DNA of 64,000 bases from Actinoallomurus sp963850195 (GTDB lineage: Bacteria > Actinomycetota > Actinomycetes > Streptosporangiales > Streptosporangiaceae). Location: assembly GCA_963850195.1 (NCBI GenBank), contig CAWKKD010000005.1:248001-312000 (forward strand), written 5' to 3'. Under the pieces are notes generated by a model that saw nothing but the letters and a program-made list of their open reading frames with translations, did not search any database and was not told where the DNA came from. Position 1 is the stretch's first letter. Every line of letters begins with the position of its first letter. Positions 43,801 to 52,301 of the stretch are shown in pieces. The translations under genes and the position numbers were made by a program.

Positions 43801-46800
43801 AAGCGCGAGAGCCGGCGGCCCACGATCCCGGCCGGGCGGATCGCGAGCTGGTCCTCGCCGACGCCGGCGAGCACCGCGCGCAACCGGGACGCCGTCCGGT
43901 CGTCCCACGAGGACGGCAGGTCGACCAGGCCGCCCCAGCGATCCGGGTATTCGAGCCCGACGACCCGGCCCAGCCCCCAGGTCTGTGCCTGCACCGGGCT
44001 CGTCACCGTCTCGCCCGGCCCGGTGGCGACCGCACCCCTCGTCACCAACCACAGCGGCGCCATCAGCCCGGCGTCGCCGAGAGCCTGGGCGAGCGTCATG
44101 GTCCCCGCGAGTCCGGTCGGCACCGATGGGAACCCGGCGACCGGGGTCTCGTCCAGGGCCAGCAGCGACACCACGCCCGCGAACCGCGTCTCGAAGCCGC
44201 CGAACCGCTCCGCGAGGACGGCCCGGTCCAGGTCGTCCGCGCCGACCTCGACCGTGACGGCTTCGGCGCCGCCCGCGGTCAGGGCGCGTACACAGTCGTG
44301 TGCCGATGCCTCATCCGGCGTGACCACCAGCCATGTGCCGGACAGCACCGCGGATTCCGTTTCCGGAACGGGAGCCCAGGTGATCCGGTAGCGCCAGTCC
44401 GTCACGACCGAATCGGTCTGCTCGCGGCGCCGCCAGGACGCCAGCGCGGGCAACGCCTCGCGCAGTGGCAGGTGTCCGTCCATGTCCAGTGTGTCGGAAA
44501 GCCGGCTGAGGTCGCCTTCCTCGACGGCGGCCCAGAACGCCGCCTCGGCCACCGAGCCTTCCGTCCGCGACTGGTCCGAAGCGGGCGCGGACCCCAGCCA
44601 GTACCGCTGGCGCTGGAAGGCGTACGTCGGCAGGTCGACGCGGCGTCCGGCCGGGAGCACCGTGGCCCACTCGACCGGGAGCCCGGCGGCGTACGCGCGA
44701 CCCAGCGAGGCCAGCAGGCCTGCGGCTCCGGGGTCCTCGCGGTTCAGCGTCCCGGTCACCAGCGAAGCCGGCTTCTCGATCGTCTCGAGCGTCTCGGTGA
44801 TCGCGCCGGTCAGCACCGGCTGCGCCGAGACCTCGACGAACGCCCGGTATCCCGAACCCGCCAGCTCGGTGACGGCGTCCTGGAACCGGACGGTCCGACG
44901 AACGTTCGCGAACCAGTAACCCGCGTCGAGTTCCGCGCCGTCCATCCAACGGCCGTGCACCGTGGAGAAGAACCCCGCCGAACCCTCCGCCGGACGGATC
45001 TGCGCCAGGTCCCGCAGCAGATCGGCCTCCACCGGATCCACCGCAGCCGAGTGCGCGACGAAGTCTTCAGACGCCGGAACCCGCCACCGCAGCACCTTCC
45101 GCCGCGACAACTCCCGCTCCAGCTCCGTCAACGCGTCCGGGTCCCCGGACACGACGGTCGCGGCAGGGCCGTTCACCGCGGCCACCGCCAACGCCTGGCC
45201 CCACGGCTCCAGCAGCTCGGCGACCTTGCCCTCGGGCATCACCACGGACAACATGCCGCCGGCCACACCCAGATCCGTCAAGATCCGGCCGCGTACCGCG
45301 ACCACCCGCGCGGCATCTTCGAGCGACAGGATCCCGGCCACACACGCCGCCGCGATCTCACCCTGCGAATGGCCGACAACAGCGTCCGGCGTCACACCGG
45401 TGGCCCGCCACACCTCGGCCAGGGAGACCATCACCGCCCACAGCGCGGGCTGCACCACAGCGGCCGACTCCAGAGACGGCGCACCATCGGCACCGTTCAG
45501 GACGTCCCGCAGCGACCAGTCCACAAAAGGCTTCAGAGCCTCGGCGCACTCGTCGAGCTTCGCCGCGAACACCGGCGAACACTCCAGCAGCTCCCGGCCC
45601 ATCCCGGCCCACTGCGAACCCTGACCCGGGAACACGAACACCGAACGACCCGGACCCGACGAACCCGCCACACCCGAGACCACGTTCCCGGCCGGCTGAC
45701 CCGTGGCGACCGCCGCAAGACCGGCCGCCAGTTCCTCACGCTTCGAGCCGACGACGACGGCACGGTTCTCGAACGCCGACCGCGTCGTCGCCAGGGACCA
45801 GCCGACGTCCACCGGATCGAACCCACCGGCCAGCGCGAACTCCCGCAGCCGGCCCGCCTGCGCGGCCAGACCGTCCGCCGAGCGGCCCGACACCGGCCAC
45901 GCCGAGACCTCGGAACCCGACAGCACGGCGACCGCCGGCTCACGAACCGTCCCGGACTCGTCGCCGCCATCCGTGGCGGCCTCGAGCGCGGGCGCCTCTT
46001 CCAGGATGATGTGCGCGTTGGTGCCGCTGACCCCGAAGCTCGATACACCGGCCCGGCGCGGCTTGCCGTCCGTAGGCCAGGTCACCGCTTCGGTCAGCAG
46101 CCGGACGTTTCCGGCCGACCAGTCGACGTGCGGGGTCGGCTCGTCGATGTGCAGGGTCTGCGGCATCAGCTCGTTCCGCAGCGCGAGCACCATCTTGATC
46201 AGACCCGCCGCACCGGCCGCCGCCTGGGTGTGGCCGAGGTTCGACTTCACCGAGCCCAGCCACAACGGCCGGTCCTCGGGTCGATCCTGCCCGTAGGCGG
46301 CGATCACGGCCTGCGCCTCGATCGGATCGCCCAGCGTCGTGCCCGAGCCGTGCGCCTCCACGACGTCCACGTCGGCGGGCGTCAGGCGGGCACTGGCCAG
46401 CGCCGCCCGGATCACCCGCTGCTGCGCCGGGCCGTTCGGCGCGGTCAGGCCGTTCGACGCGCCGTCCTGGTTCACCGCGCTGCCCCGGACCACCGCGAGT
46501 ACCTGGTGACCGTTACGCCGCGCGTCCGACAGCCGCTCCAGCAGCAGAATTCCGGCGCCCTCGGAGATGCCCATGCCGTCGGCCGCGGCGGCGAACGACT
46601 TGGATCGTCCGTCGATGGCGAGGCCACGCTGCCGGCTGACCCATACGAAGAGCTCCGGGGTGACCGACACGAACGTGCCACCGGCCAGGGCCAGCTCGCA
46701 CTCTCCGCTTCGCAGCGCCTGGACGGCCAGGTGCAGCGCCACCAGCGCCGACGAGCACGCCGTGTCCACGGTGATGGCCGGGCCCTCCAGGCCGAGGGTG

Positions 46801-49800
46801 TAGGAGACGCGGCCAGAGACCACGCTGGTCGTCGTACCGGTCAGCAGGTGGGCTTCGAGGTTCTCGCCGCCCTCCGGCTTGGCCAGGCCGTATCCGGCAT
46901 AAGCCGCGCCCGCGAAGACACCGGTGGCCGAACCGCGCAACGACGCCGGATCGATCCCGGCCCGCTCCAGCGCCTCCCACGAGACTTCCAGCAACAACCG
47001 CTGCTGCGGGTCCATCGCCAGGGCCTCACGCGGAGAGATCCCGAAGAACCCGGCGTCGAACCCCGACGCCCCGTGCACGAACCCGCCCTCACGCGTGTAC
47101 GACGACCCCGCCCGCTCCGGATCCGGGTCGTACACCCCCGGGTCCCAACCGCGGTCCGTCGGGAACCCTGAGATCGCGTCCCCACCCGACGACAACAGCC
47201 CCCAGAAATCCTCAGGGCTGCCGACACCACCGGGGAACCGACACCCCATCGACACGATCGCCACCGGCTCGTCCACCGACACCACACCGGCCGACACTCT
47301 CGAGACCTCGGCCGAGGACCCCAGCAGCCCGCTCCGCAGGAACCCCGCCAGCACCACCGGCGTCGGGTAGTCGAAGAGCAACGTCGCAGGCAGCCGCAAC
47401 CCCGTCGCGGCGCTCAGCCGGTTGCGCAGCTCGACCGACGTCAGCGAGTCGAAGCCCAGGTCGCTGAACGCCCGGCCCGGACCGACGTCGACCCCAGAGG
47501 CGTGCCCCAGCACCGAAGCCGCCTCAGCACACACCACATCGACCAACAACCGGTCCTGCTTGGCCCGCGACAGGCCGGCCAGCCGTGCGGTCAGCGCCTG
47601 GCCTGCGCCGTCGGCCGCGGACGCCTCGGCCGCGGCGGCCTCCATCAGGGCCTGCGCGACCTCCGGCAGAGTCTCGATCAACAGGCTGCGACGGAGCAAG
47701 GTGAACGCCGGCGCGAAGCGCCGCCAGTCCATGTCCGCGACGGTCAGCGTCCCCTCGCGACCGTCGATCGCCTGCGCCAGCGCCTCGACCGCCGGCCCCG
47801 CGTCCAGGAGCCGTACGCCTCGGCGCTCCATGTGCTGGGCGCCGTCCTCGTCGGTCATCCCACCGCCGCCCCACGGACCCCAGGCCACCGACAGGGCGGT
47901 CAGACCGCGTGCACGACGGTTCTCCGCCAGCGCGTCGAGGTAGGTGGTCGCGGCGGCGAATCCCGGCTGATGGGCACCACCCCAGGTCGCGACCGCGGAG
48001 GAGAAGAGGACGAAGGCGTCCAGGTCGAGATCCCCGGTCAGCTCGTCCAGCCAGGTCGCACCGGTCGCCTTCGCGGCGGTGATGGCCTCGTGCTGCGCGA
48101 CGGTCGTCTCGGCCAGCGTGGTCGTATGCCCGAGACCCGCGGCGTGGAAGACCGAGCTGAGCGGCGGGCCGTCGGCGGCGATCCGCTCCAGCAGACCCGC
48201 GACGTCGGCGCGCTCCGCGATATCGCAGGCCACGACGTCGACGTGGGTACCCGCGGCGGCCAGCCGCGCGGCGAGGGCCGCGGCATCCGGCGCGGCCGGT
48301 CCGGAACGGCTGGACAGCACGACGCGGGCGGCGTCACGCTCGGCCAGCCACCGGCTGACGTGACCGCCGATCATGCCGGTCCCGCCAGTGACCAGGACGG
48401 TGCCCTGGGGCGTCCACGGCGTGCTCTGGCGGGGCTGCGGGGCGATCGCCAGCCGGCGGCCCATGATTCCCGCCGGCCGGATCGCGACCTGGTCCTCATC
48501 GGTACCGGCGAGGACCGCGCACAGACGTGCGGCGGTCCGCTCGTCCCAGGACGGCGGCAGGTCGACCAGGCCGCCCCAGCGGTCGGGGTGTTCCAGAGCC
48601 GCCACCCGGCCCAGACCCCAGACCTGGGCCTGGATCGGATTGGTCAGTACGTCGCCGGGGCCGGTCGAGACCGCGCCCCGCGTCTGCACCCACAGCGGGG
48701 CGGCGACCTCGACGTCACCGAGCGCCTGCACCAACGCCAGGGTTCCCGCGAGCCCGGTGGGCACCGCCGGGAGACCGGCCAGCGGGCTCTCGTCCAGGGC
48801 CAGCAGCGACAACACACCGGCGAACGGCGTGTCCAGGCCCGCGATGCGGCCGGCCAGCGCCGTACGGTCCAGGCCCTCGGCACCGACCTCGAGCACGACC
48901 GTCTCGGCACCGCGCTCGGTCAGCGCACGCACACAGTCGTGAGCCGAAGCCTCATCCGGGGCGACCACGAGCCACGTACCGGACAGCACGGTCGAGGCCG
49001 GGTCGGTGACCGGAGCCCACTCGACGCGGTAACGCCAGTTCGCGGACGGCGAATCGACGCGGTCGCGCGGCGTTCTCGATGCGGGTCGCAGCCAGTACCG
49101 CTGGTGCTGGAAAGCGTAAGTCGGCAGGTCGACGTGCTGCCCGGCCGGGAGCACCGTGGCCCACTCGACCGCGAGGCCCGCGACGTGCGCGCGCCCCAGC
49201 GAGGCCAGCAGGCCCGACGCTCCGGCGTTCTCGCGGTTCAGCGTCCCGGTCACGAGCGAGGCCGCCACCTCGATCGTCTCGAGCGTCTCGGTGATCGCGC
49301 CGGTCAGCACCGGCTGCGCCGACACCTCGACGAACGCCCGATACCCCGAACCGGCCAGCTCCGTGACCGCGTCCTGGAACCGCACCGTCTGACGAACGTT
49401 CGCGAACCAGTAACCCGCGTCCAGCTCCGCGCCGTCCATCCAACGGCCGTGCACGGTCGAGAAGAATCCTGCGGACCCGGCCACCGGTCGGATCCGCGCC
49501 AGCTCACGCAGCAGGTCCGCCTCGACCGGGTCGACCGCCGCCGAGTGCGCGACGAAGTCCTCCGAAGCCGGGACCCGCCACCGCAGCACCTTGCGCCGCG
49601 ACAGCTCCTTCTCCAGCTCCGTCAACGCGTCCGGATCCCCGGACACCACGGTCGCCGCCGGGCCGTTCACGGCCGCCACCGACAGGGCCTCGCCCCACGG
49701 CTCGAGCAGCTCGGCGACCTTGTCCGCGGGCATGACGACCGACAGCATTCCGCCGGAAACGCCCAGACCCGTCAGAGCACGGCCGCGGACGGCCACCACT

Positions 49801-51896
49801 CGCGCGGCGTCCTCCAGAGACAGGACCCCGGCCACACACGCGGCGGCGATCTCACCCTGCGAATGACCGATCACCGCGTCCGGCGACACACCTGCGGCCT
49901 GCCAGACCGCGGCCAGAGAGACCATCACCGCCCAGAGCGCGGGCTGCACGACCTCGGCCGCCTCCAGAGACGGCGCACCGTCGGCACCCGTCAGGACGTC
50001 CCGCAGCGACCAGTCGGCGAAAGGCGCAAGCGCCGCGGCGCACTCGTCGAGCTTCGCCGCGAACACCGGCGAACAGGCCAGCAGCTCCCGGCCCATACCC
50101 GCCCACTGCGAACCCTGACCAGGGAACACGAAGACCGTACGTCCGACGCCGGCGGGGGCCTCGGCACCAACGATCACGCCTGCGGAGGGCCGACCGGTGG
50201 CGACCGCCGCCAGACCCGCCGCCAGCTCGTCGCGGCCGGCCGCGACCACTACCGCACGGTGCTCGAAGGTCGATCGAGTCGTGGCCAAGGACCACGCCAC
50301 GTCCGCCGGCTCGAAGGCACCGGCCAGCGCCACCTCACGCAGTCGGCCCGCCTGCCCGGCGAGCGCCTCCGCCGAGCGGCCCGACACCGGCCATGCCGAG
50401 ACGTCGGTCCCCGACAGCACCGCGGGCGCCGCGCTCTCCTCGACCGCCGGCTCTTCGGCCGGCCCGGACTCGTCGTCGTCATCGGTCTCGAGACCGAGAG
50501 CGTCGTCGGGTGCCGGCGCCTCCTCGAGGATGATGTGCGCGTTGGTGCCGCTGATCCCGAACGCGGAGACCCCGGCCCGGCGCGGCCGGTCGTCCGTGGT
50601 CCACGGCACCGCCTCGGTCAGCAGCCGTACGTTCCCGGCCGACCAGTCGACGTGTGTGGACGGCTCTTCGGCGTGCAGGGTCCGCGGCAGAAGCCCGTTC
50701 CGCAGCGCGAGGACCATCTTGATCAGGCCGGCCGAACCCGCCGCCGCCTGCGCGTGGCCGATGTTCGACTTGACCGAGCCCAGCCACAGCGGCCGGTCCT
50801 CCGGGCGGTCCTGCCCGTACGTCGACAGGAGTACCTGGGCCTCGATCGGGTCGCCCAGCGTCGTGGCCGAGCCGTGCGCCTCGACGACGTCGACGTCGGC
50901 GGTCGACAGACGCGCGTTGTCCAGCGCCGTGCGGATCACGCGCTGCTGCGACGGACCGTTGGGCGCGGTCAGGCCGTTCGACGCGCCATCCTGGTTGATC
51001 GCGCTGCCACGGACCACCGCGAGGACCTGGTGCCCGTTACGGCGCGCGTCCGAGAGCCGCTCGACGAGCAGGAGCCCGGCGCCCTCGGCCCACCCGGAGC
51101 CGTCGGCGTCGGCCGAGAACGACTTGCATCGTCCGTCGAAGGACATCCCGCGCTGGCGGGAGAACTCCACGAACATGGTCGGGTTGACGATCACCGTCAC
51201 GCCGCCGGCCAGGGCCAGGTCGCATTCCCCGGATCGCAGCGCCTGCACGGCGAGGTGCAGCGCCACCAGCGACGACGAGCACGCCGTGTCGATCGTCACC
51301 GCCGGGCCCTGCAGTCCGAGCGAGAAGGCGATCCGGCCGGACAGCACGCTGGTCGCGACGCCGGTCAGGATGTGTCCCTCGACCGCCTCGGTCTCGGTGT
51401 CGGCGTTCGTGCCGTACCCCGAGGCGTATGCGCCGACGAACACGCCGGAGGTCGAGCCGCGCAGCGAGGCCGGGTCGATCCCGGCCCGTTCCAGCGCCTC
51501 CCACGCGACCTCGAGCATCAGCCGCTGCTGCGGGTCCATGGCGAGGGCCTCGCGCGGAGAGATCCCGAAGAACCCCGCGTCGAACTCCGAGGCGTCGTGG
51601 AGGAAGCCTCCGTGGCGGGCGTAGGTGGTGCCCGCATGGTCAGGGTCGGGGTCGTAGAGGCCCTCGATGTCCCAGCCGCGGTCGGTCGGGAACCCCGAGA
51701 CCGCGTCGCCTCCGCCGGCCAGCAGCTCCCACAGTTCCTCGGGACCGCGCACTCCGCCGGGAAAACGGCAACCCATGCCGACGATCGCGATGGGCTCGCG
51801 CTGCCTATTCTCGGCCTCGCGCAGGGACCGGCGCGCCTGCCGCAAGTTCGCGGTTACGAGCCTTAGATAATCACGAAGCTTTTCTTCGTTCGTCAT
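37845..51896 (-). CDS. Type I modular PKS A, modules M1 to M3 (each KS-AT-KR-ACP)
   Basis: A 4683-residue trimodular PKS. I chose ATG 51896 because the docking helix MTNEEKLRDYLRLVTANL starts there; the longer frame to 51968 adds nothing PKS-like. M1: KS Cys206, AT Ser679 (FVAH), a KR with Phe1313 in place of the catalytic Tyr and Thr in place of the catalytic Asn, ACP Ser1484. M1 also lacks the pre-KR dimerization element. M2: KS Cys1714, AT Ser2177 (FVAH), KR Tyr2860 with Phe at the type-A Trp position and LAD near the type-B LDD, ACP Ser3036. M3: KS Cys3271, AT Ser3730 (GHSVGE and HAFH, so malonyl-CoA), KR Tyr4391 (type A1), ACP Ser4562. The C-terminus is a docking domain ending DEVFDFLGKEFGIH. 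The N-terminal docking domain implies an upstream partner protein outside the window. Expected outputs are ketone (M1), hydroxyl (M2) and hydroxyl (M3). Confidence 0.95.
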   Translation of the reverse strand: MTNEEKLRDYLRLVTANLRQARRSLREAENRQREPIAIVGMGCRFPGGVRGPEELWELLAGGGDAVSGFPTDRGWDIEGLYDPDPDHAGTTYARHGGFLHDASEFDAGFFGISPREALAMDPQQRLMLEVAWEALERAGIDPASLRGSTSGVFVGAYASGYGTNADTETEAVEGHILTGVATSVLSGRIAFSLGLQGPAVTIDTACSSSLVALHLAVQALRSGECDLALAGGVTVIVNPTMFVEFSRQRGMSFDGRCKSFSADADGSGWAEGAGLLLVERLSDARRNGHQVLAVVRGSAINQDGASNGLTAPNGPSQQRVIRTALDNARLSTADVDVVEAHGSATTLGDPIEAQVLLSTYGQDRPEDRPLWLGSVKSNIGHAQAAAGSAGLIKMVLALRNGLLPRTLHAEEPSTHVDWSAGNVRLLTEAVPWTTDDRPRRAGVSAFGISGTNAHIILEEAPAPDDALGLETDDDDESGPAEEPAVEESAAPAVLSGTDVSAWPVSGRSAEALAGQAGRLREVALAGAFEPADVAWSLATTRSTFEHRAVVVAAGRDELAAGLAAVATGRPSAGVIVGAEAPAGVGRTVFVFPGQGSQWAGMGRELLACSPVFAAKLDECAAALAPFADWSLRDVLTGADGAPSLEAAEVVQPALWAVMVSLAAVWQAAGVSPDAVIGHSQGEIAAACVAGVLSLEDAARVVAVRGRALTGLGVSGGMLSVVMPADKVAELLEPWGEALSVAAVNGPAATVVSGDPDALTELEKELSRRKVLRWRVPASEDFVAHSAAVDPVEADLLRELARIRPVAGSAGFFSTVHGRWMDGAELDAGYWFANVRQTVRFQDAVTELAGSGYRAFVEVSAQPVLTGAITETLETIEVAASLVTGTLNRENAGASGLLASLGRAHVAGLAVEWATVLPAGQHVDLPTYAFQHQRYWLRPASRTPRDRVDSPSANWRYRVEWAPVTDPASTVLSGTWLVVAPDEASAHDCVRALTERGAETVVLEVGAEGLDRTALAGRIAGLDTPFAGVLSLLALDESPLAGLPAVPTGLAGTLALVQALGDVEVAAPLWVQTRGAVSTGPGDVLTNPIQAQVWGLGRVAALEHPDRWGGLVDLPPSWDERTAARLCAVLAGTDEDQVAIRPAGIMGRRLAIAPQPRQSTPWTPQGTVLVTGGTGMIGGHVSRWLAERDAARVVLSSRSGPAAPDAAALAARLAAAGTHVDVVACDIAERADVAGLLERIAADGPPLSSVFHAAGLGHTTTLAETTVAQHEAITAAKATGATWLDELTGDLDLDAFVLFSSAVATWGGAHQPGFAAATTYLDALAENRRARGLTALSVAWGPWGGGGMTDEDGAQHMERRGVRLLDAGPAVEALAQAIDGREGTLTVADMDWRRFAPAFTLLRRSLLIETLPEVAQALMEAAAAEASAADGAGQALTARLAGLSRAKQDRLLVDVVCAEAASVLGHASGVDVGPGRAFSDLGFDSLTSVELRNRLSAATGLRLPATLLFDYPTPVVLAGFLRSGLLGSSAEVSRVSAGVVSVDEPVAIVSMGCRFPGGVGSPEDFWGLLSSGGDAISGFPTDRGWDPGVYDPDPERAGSSYTREGGFVHGASGFDAGFFGISPREALAMDPQQRLLLEVSWEALERAGIDPASLRGSATGVFAGAAYAGYGLAKPEGGENLEAHLLTGTTTSVVSGRVSYTLGLEGPAITVDTACSSALVALHLAVQALRSGECELALAGGTFVSVTPELFVWVSRQRGLAIDGRSKSFAAAADGMGISEGAGILLLERLSDARRNGHQVLAVVRGSAVNQDGASNGLTAPNGPAQQRVIRAALASARLTPADVDVVEAHGSGTTLGDPIEAQAVIAAYGQDRPEDRPLWLGSVKSNLGHTQAAAGAAGLIKMVLALRNELMPQTLHIDEPTPHVDWSAGNVRLLTEAVTWPTDGKPRRAGVSSFGVSGTNAHIILEEAPALEAATDGGDESGTVREPAVAVLSGSEVSAWPVSGRSADGLAAQAGRLREFALAGGFDPVDVGWSLATTRSAFENRAVVVGSKREELAAGLAAVATGQPAGNVVSGVAGSSGPGRSVFVFPGQGSQWAGMGRELLECSPVFAAKLDECAEALKPFVDWSLRDVLNGADGAPSLESAAVVQPALWAVMVSLAEVWRATGVTPDAVVGHSQGEIAAACVAGILSLEDAARVVAVRGRILTDLGVAGGMLSVVMPEGKVAELLEPWGQALAVAAVNGPAATVVSGDPDALTELERELSRRKVLRWRVPASEDFVAHSAAVDPVEADLLRDLAQIRPAEGSAGFFSTVHGRWMDGAELDAGYWFANVRRTVRFQDAVTELAGSGYRAFVEVSAQPVLTGAITETLETIEKPASLVTGTLNREDPGAAGLLASLGRAYAAGLPVEWATVLPAGRRVDLPTYAFQRQRYWLGSAPASDQSRTEGSVAEAAFWAAVEEGDLSRLSDTLDMDGHLPLREALPALASWRRREQTDSVVTDWRYRITWAPVPETESAVLSGTWLVVTPDEASAHDCVRALTAGGAEAVTVEVGADDLDRAVLAERFGGFETRFAGVVSLLALDETPVAGFPSVPTGLAGTMTLAQALGDAGLMAPLWLVTRGAVATGPGETVTSPVQAQTWGLGRVVGLEYPDRWGGLVDLPSSWDDRTASRLRAVLAGVGEDQLAIRPAGIVGRRLSRFPQSRTTTPWAPRGTVLVTGGTGALGRHVGDWLTDRGAARIVLSSRSGPAAPDVAALAARLAAAGTHVDIVACDTAQRADLAGLLDRIAADGPPLSSVFHTAGLLADGVIDALDVARLATTSDAKAAGAAWLDELTQGLDLDAFVLFSSAAATFGSGGQGNYAAANAFLDGLAENRRARGLAALSVAWGPWGGPGVSQATDAARQRLRRNRWEVLMDPALAVQALGRALDDPDALVVTLMDIDWADLAKAPAAAGLRQHPMVSDLSDLHRHLRAASAVDGQAGPADGEFVRRLSGLPSADQDRMLLDLIRAEAATVLNYPSPEAVGPELAFSDLGFDSLTSVELRNQVSTAIGLRLPATLLFDYPTPEVLAGYLRTEVLGALPDGPAVPAATATTDEPMAIVGMGCRYPGGVRTPEDLWELLAAGEDGISPLPADRGWDVEGLYDPDPDHAGTSYVREGGYVQQVTEFDPAFFGISPREALAMDPQQRLLLEVAWESLERAGIAPASLRGSRTGVFVGGYGSGYEVLGMELARNGAEGVEGHLVTGNATSVLSGRISYTLGLEGPAVTMDTACSSSLVALHMARRALASGECTLAMVGGVTIMSTPRELIGFSRQRGLAADGRSKAFSADADGMGMGEGVGMVLLERLSDARRLGHQVLAVVAGSAMNQDGASNGLTAPNGPSQQRVIRAALADAGLSAADVDAIEAHGTGTPLGDPIEAQALIATYGQDRPEDRPLWLGSVKSNIGHTQAAAGVAGVIKLVLALQHETLPATLHVEEPSPHVDWSADTVRLLARPQSWPVGGRTRRAAVSGFGISGTNAHVLLEEAPVVEGTVRGDAAEPMTPVLSGSDASAWPVSGRSADGLAGQAGRLREFALAGSTDPRNVAWSLATTRSTFEHRAVVVGTGPEELAAGLAAVASDRSAPGVVSGVVRAPARVGFVFSGQGSQRAGMGAGLYAASPVFAEVFDRVCGLLEAELGLPVRDVVLGRAEPDAELGPDATVFAQSGLFAFQVGVVSLLKAAGVSPVAVAGHSVGEVAAAWAAGVLSLEDAVRLVAARARLMQALPEGGAMWAIAASEQDVLASIDGVAGVSIAAVNGPAATVISGDVEAVEAMAEKWRSGGARVRRLRVSHAFHSHLMDPFLSELERVASGLAHQAPQLPWACGTTGEVLDEVTAGYWVEQARNAVRFADAVSELSARGVQVFVEIGPDGTLSGLGPAVLADGVFVPTSRPKAPADLSVLEALGRVHVSGGSVDWPAVFADGQRVELPTYAFQRQRFWPEISRLAGAVPAGNEAEAEFWAAVEDGDVGRLADDFAVDGRRPLSEALPTLAAWRRRSREDSAVADWRYRVSWAQVTDPGTATLSGTWALVVPEGASAQDLVQALGRHGAETVVVEVGAAETDRAALAGRLAALGEMTGVVSLLAAGEAPVVGTLVLVQALGDAGITAPLWAITQGAVSTGPGDVLTSPLQGQVWGLGRVAGLEHADRWGGLIDLPPSWDDRIASRLCAVLAGIDEDQVAVRAAGIMGRRLARAGQPRPGKTWTPGGTVLVTGGMGGIGARVALWSAGRGAGRVVLTSRSGPAAMGVGVLAAELAAAGTSVEVIASDISRRSEAEGLLARIGAGGPPLTSVMHAAGVGQFSAIDETTVEDHVKVTAAKVDGAVWLDELTRDLDLDAFVLFSSIAATWGSGHQPSYAAANTYLDALADNRRSHGLAATSLAWGPWAGGGMTDEEDADRMRLRGLRLLDPRLSIQVLAQALDAGEDTLTVVDVDWQKFAPLYTLRRPSPLIEALPDVRQALAGADTGDSNASEGAASALAERLAGLSRADQDRILIDLVRTEAAVALGYPSLDAIEPDRAFSDLGFDSLTGVELRNRLTAASGVPLSATVVFDYPTTTALAGYLLQSVAPDEAEALPLLAELDKVESMLTGSAAAEDEHARITARLEAVLARWREVRDEAAGGVAVIEKLEESSDDEVFDFLGKEFGIH
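45556..45737. repeat. 182-nt segment identical to 35984-36165 (start of the AT in M2)
   Basis: Partner copy of the repeat at 35984-36165. It covers the region coding for the GQGSQWAGMGRELLECSP stretch and the preceding KS-AT linker. Sequence just outside both ends diverges. Confidence 0.85.
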
Positions 51897-52280
51897 ATCC
51901 GCGCCATGCCCCAATCGCCAACCGTGACCAGGAAGAAGACACGCCGAGATCCGACCGCGTTTCCTCATCCTGAAGAAACGGTGCGCCTCAATGGACCAGA
52001 CCTCACCGCCGGTCGGCGGAATTACTCTCGCTGCGGCACCCAGCCGACCATGAGTCCCACCGTTGAATCAAACGGCGTCCCCGTTCACCGCACCGCGCAA
52101 TCACTGCGCACGATAAAACCGAGTTCCGTCATTCGCCATCAGGATGAGCACCGAACCGGGGAGGACGGTAACCGCCTTGCCGTCTTCGGCACAACCGTTC
52201 AAGTCAAGGGACCGGTGCAAGGTGTTCGATCAGGGACCGGGCGAGGTCCGCCGTCGAACGCCCCATCAGGCCGGATGCAA

Positions 52281-52300
52281 TGCCCGGCGGTGCCCGGCGG
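52281..52300. repeat. Two tandem copies of a 10-bp repeat
   Basis: TGCCCGGCGG occurs twice in direct tandem, directly next to the StrR-type site on its PKS-proximal side. The period equals one helical turn, so it could be part of a protein-binding region, but it may also be chance in GC-rich DNA. Confidence 0.5.
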
Positions 52301-52301
52301 T

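Noticed and set aside
52224..52259. GTTCGA and TCGAAC inverted repeat upstream of PKS A as another StrR-type site
   Set aside because: The spacing is seven bases too long and the outer half-site bases do not match, so it is not counted as a site.
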